From assembly GCA_905220665.1 (NCBI GenBank), contig CAJNAR010000008.1, forward strand, positions 343,520 to 407,519: a stretch of DNA of 64,000 nt. The letters are read 5' to 3'. The notes below the pieces were generated by a model that searched no databases, was not told the origin of the DNA, and worked only from the letters and a program-made list of their open reading frames with translations. Of this stretch, positions 54,701 through 64,000 are shown piece by piece. The translations under genes were made by a program, and so were the position numbers. The DNA comes from Albugo candida (taxonomy: Eukaryota; Oomycota; Peronosporomycetes; Albuginales; Albuginaceae). Numbering within the stretch: the first letter of the stretch is position 1; every line of letters begins with the position of its first letter.

Positions 54701-57700
54701 AAGCATACCAGTCGTATGTTCTTGTATAACTTCGTGTGATGAAAACGAATAGTTCATTCATGAGTTGAAGCCTTATAGACACAGAACCAAAACAGAAAAG
54801 ACGGTACTTCAATCTTAGAAAACTCACGTGTTCGCACAAAAATATTGAATTAAACGTGATTGATTGCAAAAGTGTGCTTTTAATGCTATGGTCGTAAATG
54901 CAACAGTAAATCCAATTCACCAGTCGAAACTGATAACTAAACTACATATCCGCACATTTTTAGCCATTTTTTTGTAAGATGTTCCTGCTGGCTACGGTAG
55001 GTATTGCAGTCTTTTGATTCTGAGAAGCATACCAGTCGTATGTTCTTGTATAACTTCGTGTGATGAAAACGAATAGTTCATTCATGAGTTGAAGCCTTAC
55101 AGACACAGAACCAAAACAGAAAAGACGGTACTTCAATCTTAGAAAACTCACGTGGTTACACAAAAATAATGATTTGAACGTGATTGATTGCAAAAGTGTG
55201 CTTTTAATGCTATGGTCGTAAATGCAACAGTAAATCCAATTCACCAGTCGAAACTGATAACTAAACTACATATCCGCACATTTTTAGCCATTTTTTTGTA
55301 AGATGTTCCTGCTGGCTACGGTAGGTATTGCAGTCATTTGATTCTGAGAAGCATACCAGTCGTATGTTCTTGTACAACTTCCTGTGATCAAAAGAAATAG
55401 TTCATTCATGAGTTTTAGTCTTATAGACACAGAACCAGAAAGAAAAGACGCTACTCCAATCTTAGAAAACTCACGTGTTCGCACAAACATAATGAATCAA
55501 ACGTGATCGATTGCGAAAGTGTGCTTTTAATGCTATGGTCGTAAATGCAGCAGAACATCCAATTCACCAGTCGAAACTGATAACTAAACTACATATCCGC
55601 ACATTTTTAGCCATTTTTTTGTAATGTTCCTGCTGGCTACGGTATATATTGCAGTATTTTGATAATGAGAAGCATACCAGTCGTATGCTCTTGTACAACT
55701 TCCTCTGATCAAAAGAAATAGTTCATTCATGAGTTTTAGTCTTATAGACACAGAACCAAAACAGAAAAGACGGTACTTCAATCTTAGAAAACTCACGTGT
55801 TCGCACAAAAATATTGAATTAAACGTGATTGATTGCAAAAGTGTGCTTTTAATGCTATGGTCGTAAATGCAGCAGAACATCCAATTCACCAGTCGAAACT
55901 GATAACTAAACTACATATCCGCACATTTTTAGCCATTTTTTTGTAAGATGTTCCTGCTGGCTACGGTAGGTATTGCAGTATTTTGATTCTGAGAAGCATA
56001 CCAGTCGTATGTTCTTGTACAACTTCCTGTGATCCAAAGAAATAGTTCATTCATGAGTTTTAGTCTTATAGACACAGAACCAAAACAGAAAAGACGGTAC
56101 TTCAATCTTAGAAAACTCACGTGTTCGCACAAAAATATTGAATTAAACGTGATTGATTGCAAAAGTGTGCTTTTAATGCTATGGTCGTAAATGCAGCAGA
56201 ACATCCAATTCACCAGTCGAAACTGATAACTAAACTACATATCCGCACATTTTTAGCCATTTTTTTGTAATGTTCCTGCTGGCTACGGTATATATTGCAG
56301 TATTTTGATTCTGAGAAGCATACCAGTCGTATGTTCTTGTACAACTTCCTGTGATCAAAAGAAATAGTTCATTCATGAGTTTTAGTCTTATAGACACAGA
56401 ACCAGAAAGAAAAGACGCTACTCCAATCTTAGAAAACTCACGTGTTCGCACAAACATAATGAATCAAACGTGATCGATTGCGAAAGTGTGCTTTTAATGC
56501 TATGGTCGTAAATGCAGCAGAACATCCAATTCACCAGTCGAAACTGACAACTAAACTACATATCCGCACATTTTTAGCCATTTTTTTGTAATGTTCCTGC
56601 TGGCTACGGTATATATTGCAGTATTTTGATTCTGAGAAGCATACCAGTCGTATGTTCTTGTACAACTTCCTGTGATCAAAAGAAATAGTTCATTCATGAG
56701 TTTTAATCTTATAGACACAGAACCAAAACAGAAAAGACGGTACTTCAATCTTAGAAAACTCACGTGTTCGCACAAAAATATTGAATTAAACGTGTTTGAT
56801 TGCAAAAGTGTGCTTTTAATGCTATGGTCGTAAATGCAACAGTAAATCCAATTCACCAGTCGAAACTGATAACTAAACTACACATCCGCACATTTTTAGC
56901 CATTTTTTTGTAATGTTCCTGCTGGCTAGGGTATCTATTGCAGTATTTTGATTCTGAGAAGCATACCAGTCGTATGTTCTTGTATAACTTCGTGTGATGA
57001 AAACGAATAGTTCATTCATGAGTTGAAGCCTTATAGACACAGAACCAAAACAGAAAAGACGGTACTTCAATCTTAGAAAACTCACGTGTTCGCACAAAAA
57101 TATTGAATTAAACGTGATTGATTGCAAAAGTGTGCTTTTAATGCTATGGTCGTAAATGCAACAGTAAATCCAATTCACCAGTCGAAACTGATAACTAAAC
57201 TACATATCCGCACATTTTTAGCCATTTTTTTGTAAGATGTTCCTGCTGGCTACGGTAGGTATTGCAGTCTTTTGATTCTGAGAAGCATACCAGTCGTATG
57301 TTCTTGTATAACTTCGTGTGATGAAAACGAATAGTTCATTCATGAGTTGAAGCCTTACAGACACAGAACCAAAACAGAAAAGACGGTACTTCAATCTTAG
57401 AAAACTCACGTGGTTACACAAAAATAATGATTTGAACGTGATTGATTGCAAAAGTGTGCTTTTAATGCTATGGTCGTAAATGCAACAGTAAATCCAATTC
57501 ACCAGTCGAAACTGATAACTAAACTACATATCCGCACATTTTTAGCCATTTTTTTGTAAGATGTTCCTGCTGGCTACGGTAGGTATTGCAGTCATTTGAT
57601 TCTGAGAAGCATACCAGTCGTATGTTCTTGTACAACTTCCTGTGATCAAAAGAAATAGTTCATTCATGAGTTTTAGTCTTATAGACACAGAACCAGAAAG

Positions 57701-60700
57701 AAAAGACGCTACTCCAATCTTAGAAAACTCACGTGTTCGCACAAACATAATGAATCAAACGTGATCGATTGCGAAAGTGTGCTTTTAATGCTATGGTCGT
57801 AAATGCAGCAGAACATCCAATTCACCAGTCGAAACTGATAACTAAACTACATATCCGCACATTTTTAGCCATTTTTTTGTAATGTTCCTGCTGGCTACGG
57901 TATATATTGCAGTATTTTGATTCTGAGAAGCATACCAGTCGTATGTTCTTGTACAACTTCCTGTGATCAAAAGAAATAGTTCATTCATGAGTTTTAATCT
58001 TATAGACACAGAACCAAAACAGAAAAGACGGTACTTCAATCTTAGAAAACTCACGTGTTCGCACAAAAATATTGAATTAAACGTGATTGATTGCAAAAGT
58101 GTGCTTTTAATGCTATGGTCGTAAATGCAGCAGAACATCCAATTCACCAGTCGAAACTGATAACTAAACTACATATCCGCACATTTCTAGCCACATTTTT
58201 GTAAGATGTTCCTGCTGGCTACGGTATGTATTGCAGTATTTTGATTCTGAGAAGCACACCAGTCGTATGTTCTTGTATAACTTCGTGTGATGAAAAAGAA
58301 TAGTTTATTCATGAGTTGAAGCCTTATAGACACAGAACCAAAACAGAAAAGACGGTACTTCAATCTTAGAAAACTCACGTGTTCGCACAAAAATATTGAA
58401 TTAAACGTGATTGATTGCAAAAGTGTGCTTTTAATGCTATGGTCGTAAATGCAACAGTAAATCCAATTCACCAGTCGAAACTGATAACTAAACTACATAT
58501 CCGCACATTTTTAGCCATTTTTTTGTAAGATGTTCCTGCTGGCTACGGTAGGTATTGCAGTCTTTTGATTCTGAGAAGCATACCAGTCGTATGTTCTTGT
58601 ATAACTTCGTGTGATGAAAACGAATAGTTCATTCATGAGTTGAAGCCTTACAGACACAGAACCAAAACAGAAAAGACGGTACTTCAATCTTAGAAACTCA
58701 CGTGTTCGCACAAAAATATTGAATTAAACGTGATCGATTGCAAAAGTGTGCTTTTAATGCTATGGTTTAAATGCAGCAGAACATCCTATTCACCAGTCGA
58801 AACTGATAACTAAACTACATATCCGCACATTTTTAGCCATTTTTTTGTAATGTTCCTGCTGGCTACGGTATATATTGCAGTCTTTTGATTATGAGAAGCA
58901 TACCAGTCGTATGTTCTTGTACAACTTCCTGTGATCAAAAGAAATAGTTCATTCATGAGTTTTAGTCTTATAGACACAGAACCAAAACAAAAAAGACGGT
59001 ACTTCAATCTTAGAAAACTCACGTGTTCGCACAAAAATAATGAATCAAACGTGATCGATTGCGAAAGTGGGCTTTTGATGCTATGGTCGTAAATGCAACA
59101 GTAAATCCAATTCACCAGTCGAAACTGATAACTAAACTACATATCCGCACATTTTTAGCCATTTTTTTGTAAGATGTTCCTGCTGGCTACGGTAGGTATT
59201 GCAGTCATTTGATTCTGAGAAGCATACCAGTCGTATGTTCTTGTACAACTTCCTGTGATCAAAAGAAATAGTTCATTCATGAGTTTTAGTCTTATAGACA
59301 CAGAACCAAAACAGAAAAGAGGCTACTCCAATCTTAGAGAACTCACGTGTTCGCACAAAAATATTGAATTAAACGTGATCGATTGCGAAAGTGTGCTTTT
59401 AATGCTATGGTTTAAATGCAGCAGTAAATCCAATTCACCAGTCGAAACTGATAACTAAACTACATATCCGCACATTTTTAGCCATTTTTTTGTAATGTTC
59501 CTGCTGGCTACGGTATATATTGCAGTCTTTTGATTATGAGAAGCATACCAGTCGTATGTTCTTGTACAACTTCCTGTGATCAAAAGAAATAGTTCATTCA
59601 TGAGTTTTAGTCTTATAGACACAGAACCAAAACAGAAAAGACGGTACTTCAATCTTAGAAAACTCACGTGTTCGCACAAAAATATTGAATTAAACGTGAT
59701 TGATTGCAAAAGTGTGCTTTTAATGCTATGGTTTAAATGCAGCAGAACATCCTATTCACCAGTCGAAACTGATAACTAAACTACATATCCGCACATTTTC
59801 AGCCATTTTTTTGTAATGTTCCTGCTGGCTACGGTATATATTGCAGTCTTTTGATTATGAGAAGCATACCAGTCGTATGTTCTTGTACAACTTCCTGTGA
59901 TCAAAAGAAATAGTTCATTCATGAGTTTTAGTCTTATAGACACAGAACCAAAACAGAAAAGACGGTACTTCAATCTTAGAAAACTCACGTGTTCGCACAA
60001 AAATATTGAATTAAACGTGTTTGATTGCAAAAGTGTGCTTTTAATGCTATGGTCGTAAATGCAACAGTAAATCCAATTCACCAGTCGAAACTGATAACTA
60101 AACTACACATCCGCACATTTTTAGCCATTTTTTTGTAATGTTCCTGCTGGCTAGGGTATCTATTGCAGTATTTTGATTCTGAGAAGCATACCAGTCGTAT
60201 GTTCTTGTATAACTTCGTGTGATGAAAACGAATAGTTCATTCATGAGTTGAAGCCTTATAGACACAGAACCAAAACAGAAAAGACGGTACTTCAATCTTA
60301 GAAACTCACGTGTTCGCACAAAAATATTGAATTAAACGTGATTGATTGCAAAAGTGTGCTTTTAATGCTATGGTCGTAAATGCAACAGTAAATCCAATTC
60401 ACCAGTCGAAACTGATAACTAAACTACATATCCGCACATTTTTAGCCATTTTTTTGTAATGTTCCTGCTGGCTACGGTATATATTGCAGTCTTTTGATTA
60501 TGAGAAGCATACCAGTCGTATGTTCTTGTACAACTTCCTGTGATCCAATGAAATAGTTCATTCATGAGTTTTAGTCTTATAGACACAGAACCAAAACAGA
60601 AAAGACGGTACTTCAATCTTAGAAAACTCACGTGTTCGCACAAAAATATTGAATTAAACGTGATTGATTGCAAAAGTGTGCTTTTAATGCTATGGTTTAA

Positions 60701-63700
60701 ATGCAGCAGAACATCCTATTCACCAGTCGAAACTGATAACTAAACTACATATCCGCACATTTTCAGCCATTTTTTTGTAATGTTCCTGCTGGCTACGGTA
60801 TATATTGCAGTCTTTTGATTATGAGAAGCATACCAGTCGTATGTTCTTGTACAACTTCCTGTGATCAAAAGAAATAGTTCATTCATGAGTTTTAGTCTTA
60901 TAGACACAGAACCAAAACAGAAAAGACGGTACTTCAATCTTAGAAAACTCACGTGTTCGCACAAAAATATTGAATTAAACGTGTTTGATTGCAAAAGTGT
61001 GCTTTTAATGCTATGGTCGTAAATGCAACAGTAAATCCAATTCACCAGTCGAAACTGATAACTAAACTACACATCCGCACATTTTTAGCCATTTTTTTGT
61101 AATGTTCCTGCTGGCTAGGGTATCTATTGCAGTATTTTGATTCTGAGAAGCATACCAGTCGTATGTTCTTGTATAACTTCGTGTGATGAAAACGAATAGT
61201 TCATTCATGAGTTGAAGCCTTATAGACACAGAACCAAAACAGAAAAGACGGTACTTCAATCTTAGAAAACTCACGTGTTCGCACAAAAATATTGAATTAA
61301 ACGTGATTGATTGCAAAAGTGTGCTTTTAATGCTATGGTCGTAAATGCAACAGTAAATCCAATTCACCAGTCGAAACTGATAACTAAACTACATATCCGC
61401 ACATTTTTAGCCATTTTTTTGTAAGATGTTCCTGCTGGCTACGGTAGGTATTGCAGTCTTTTGATTCTGAGAAGCATACCAGTCGTATGTTCTTGTATAA
61501 CTTCGTGTGATGAAAACGAATAGTTCATTCATGAGTTGAAGCCTTACAGACACAGAACCAAAACAGAAAAGACGGTACTTCAATCTTAGAAAACTCACGT
61601 GGTTACACAAAAATAATGATTTGAACGTGATTGATTGCAAAAGTGTGCTTTTAATGCTATGGTCGTAAATGCAACAGTAAATCCAATTCACCAGTCGAAA
61701 CTGATAACTAAACTACATATCCGCACATTTTTAGCCATTTTTTTGTAAGATGTTCCTGCTGGCTACGGTAGGTATTGCAGTCATTTGATTCTGAGAAGCA
61801 TACCAGTCGTATGTTCTTGTACAACTTCCTGTGATCAAAAGAAATAGTTCATTCATGAGTTTTAGTCTTATAGACACAGAACCAGAAAGAAAAGACGCTA
61901 CTCCAATCTTAGAAAACTCACGTGTTCGCACAAACATAATGAATCAAACGTGATCGATTGCGAAAGTGTGCTTTTAATGCTATGGTCGTAAATGCAGCAG
62001 AACATCCAATTCACCAGTCGAAACTGATAACTAAACTACATATCCGCACATTTTTAGCCATTTTTTTGTAATGTTCCTGCTGGCTACGGTATATATTGCA
62101 GTATTTTGATTCTGAGAAGCATACCAGTCGTATGTTCTTGTACAACTTCCTGTGATCAAAAGAAATAGTTCATTCATGAGTTTTAATCTTATAGACACAG
62201 AACCAAAACAGAAAAGACGGTACTTCAATCTTAGAAAACTCACGTGTTCGCACAAAAATATTGAATTAAACGTGATTGATTGCAAAAGTGTGCTTTTAAT
62301 GCTATGGTCGTAAATGCAGCAGAACATCCAATTCACCAGTCGAAACTGATAACTAAACTACATATCCGCACATTTTAGCCATTTTTTTGTAAGATGTTCC
62401 TGCTGGCTACGGTATGTATTGCAGTATTTTGATTCTGAGAAGCACACCAGTCGTATGTTCTTGTATAACTTCGTGTGATGAAAAAGAATAGTTTATTCAT
62501 GAGTTGAAGCCTTATAGACACAGAACCAAAACAAAAAAGACGGTACTTCAATCTTAGAAAACTCACGTGTTCGCACAAAAATATTGAATTAAACGTGATT
62601 GATTGCGAAAGTGTGCTTTTAATGCTATGGTCGTAAATGCAACAGTAAATCCAATTCACCAGTCGAAACTGATAACTAAACTACATATCCGCACATTTTT
62701 AGCCATTTTTTTGTAAGATGTTCCTGCTGGCTACGGTAGGTATTGCAGTCTTTTGATTCTGAGAAGCATACCAGTCGTATGTTCTTGTATAACTTCGTGT
62801 GATGAAAACGAATAGTTCATTCATGAGTTGAAGCCTTACAGACACAGAACCAAAACAGAAAAGACGGTACTTCAATCTTAGAAAACTCACGTGTTCGCAC
62901 AAAAATATTGAATTAAACGTGATCGATTGCAAAAGTGTGCTTTTAATGCTATGGTTTAAATGCAGCAGAACATCCTATTCACCAGTCGAAACTGATAACT
63001 AAACTACATATCCGCACATTTTTAGCCATTTTTTTGTAATGTTCCTGCTGGCTACGGTATATATTGCAGTCTTTTGATTATGAGAAGCATACCAGTCGTA
63101 TGTTCTTGTACAACTTCCTGTGATCAAAAGAAATAGTTCATTCATGAGTTTTAGTCTTATAGACACAGAACCAAAACAAAAAAGACGGTACTTCAATCTT
63201 AGAAAACTCACGTGTTCGCACAAAAATAATGAATCAAACGTGATCGATTGCGAAAGTGGGCTTTTGATGCTATGGTCGTAAATGCAACAGTAAATCCAAT
63301 TCACCAGTCGAAACTGATAACTAAACTACATATCCGAGCACATTTTTAGCCATTTTTTTGTAATGTTCCTGCTGGCTACGGTATGTATTGCAGTCTTTTG
63401 ATTCTGAGAAGCATACCAGTCGTATGTTCTTGTACAACTTCCTTTGATCAAAAGAAATAGTTCATTCATGAGTTTTAGTCTTATAGACACAGAACCACAG
63501 AAAAGAGGCTACTCCAATCTTAGAGAACTCACGTGTTCGCACAAAAATATTGAATTAAACGTGATCGATTGCGAAAGTGTGCTTTTAATGCTATGGTCGC
63601 TAACAATTCACCAGTCGAAACTGATAACTAAACTACATATCCGCACATTTTTAGCCATTTTTTTGTAATGTTCCTGCTGGCTACGGTATATATTGCAGTC

Positions 63701-64000
63701 TTTTGATTATGAGAAGCATACCAGTCGTATGTTCTTGTACAACTTCCTGTGATCAAAAGAAATAGTTCATTCATGAGTTTTAGTCTTATAGACACAGAAC
63801 CAAAACAGAAAAGACGGTACTTCAATCTTAGAAACTCACGTGTTCGCACAAAAATATTGAATTAAACGTGATTGATTGCAAAAGTGTGCTTTTAATGCTA
63901 TGGTTTAAATGCAGCAGAACATCCTATTCACCAGTCGAAACTGATAACTAAACTACATATCCGCACATTTTTAGCCAATTTTTTGTAATGTTCCTGCTGG
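51727..64000. repeat. 322-bp satellite array, about 38 monomers, continues past the window
   Basis: Tandem monomers of about 322-324 bp share anchors such as TCCGCACATTTTTAGCCA, GTTCCTGCTGGCTACGGTA, AGCATACCAGTCGTATGTTC and TTCACCAGTCGAAACTGATA. The first monomer (51727-52050) is the most diverged, as expected at an array edge. Identical blocks recur at offsets of about 964, 1289, 2258 and 4189 bp (3, 4, 7 and 13 monomers), showing repeated segmental amplification. Nearly every monomer has an open frame of 94-101 codons on the minus strand, but 1-2-nt indels change its end. No transposon or gene is seen inside the array. A centromeric, subtelomeric or interstitial location cannot be told from the window. 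Confidence 0.95.

Noticed and set aside
51990..63960. Repeated 94-101-codon minus-strand open frames in every satellite monomer
   Set aside because: They follow the repeat unit, change length through 1-2-nt indels and show no sign of selection or signal for translation, so they are by-products of the satellite sequence.
51727..64000. CRISPR-like array
   Set aside because: The 322-bp units are homogeneous tandem satellites without short repeats and unique spacers, and the genome is eukaryotic.

Overview
The window looks like nuclear DNA of an oomycete-type stramenopile, probably a compact-genome biotroph such as Albugo (inference). The grounds are: a GT48 glucan (callose) synthase fused to a sugar-porter MFS domain, SWEET and EXS-family transporters, a protein with three cyclic-nucleotide-binding domains, very short GT-AG introns (mostly 50-73 nt), a 23-bp gap between convergent genes, and many decayed retroelements. 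Nothing bacterial or organellar was seen.

Left part (1-30 kb), mostly single-copy genes. In order: the 5' part of a PIG-N/Mcd4 GPI ethanolamine-phosphate transferase (minus, cut by the window edge); a small two-exon gene for a secreted protein with eight perfect GRRGGWD repeats (minus, 4030-4452); an Elg1/ATAD5-like clamp-unloader AAA+ gene (plus, several short introns); about 5 kb of decayed DNA with no recognisable gene; a SWEET sugar transporter (minus, 3 exons); an EXS-domain membrane protein (minus, 2 exons); a triple cyclic-nucleotide-binding protein (plus, 3 exons) converging on the 2271-residue glucan synthase-MFS fusion (minus, one exon); and a heavily decayed myosin motor pseudogene (plus).

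Middle part (30-47 kb), non-LTR retrotransposons. Two long, related, inactivated LINE copies (A, 30224-36994; B, 37010-44036; both minus) lie head to tail. They are separated and flanked by the same 15-bp target sequence, CCGTACCCAGCTCAG. A third, 5'-truncated copy (C, 44550-45514) has its own perfect 15-bp target duplication. The same target word forms the 5' arm of a chain of four hairpins at 44371-44486, next to an oppositely oriented tRNA-like module. ORF2 of both long LINE copies has no ATG and sits in the +1 frame across an ORF1 stop.

Right part (47-64 kb). A broken Ty1/copia element (47137-51726, plus) has its gag core inverted. It abuts about 12 kb of a 322-bp satellite (about 38 monomers, running off the window) with clear higher-order duplications of 3, 4, 7 and 13 monomers.

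The most novel-looking items are the GRRGGWD repeat precursor, the LINE family that re-uses one structured tRNA-like target, and its probable +1 frameshift. The cell-wall and sugar genes (glucan synthase-MFS, SWEET) share a theme, but the sequence shows no operon-like coupling.
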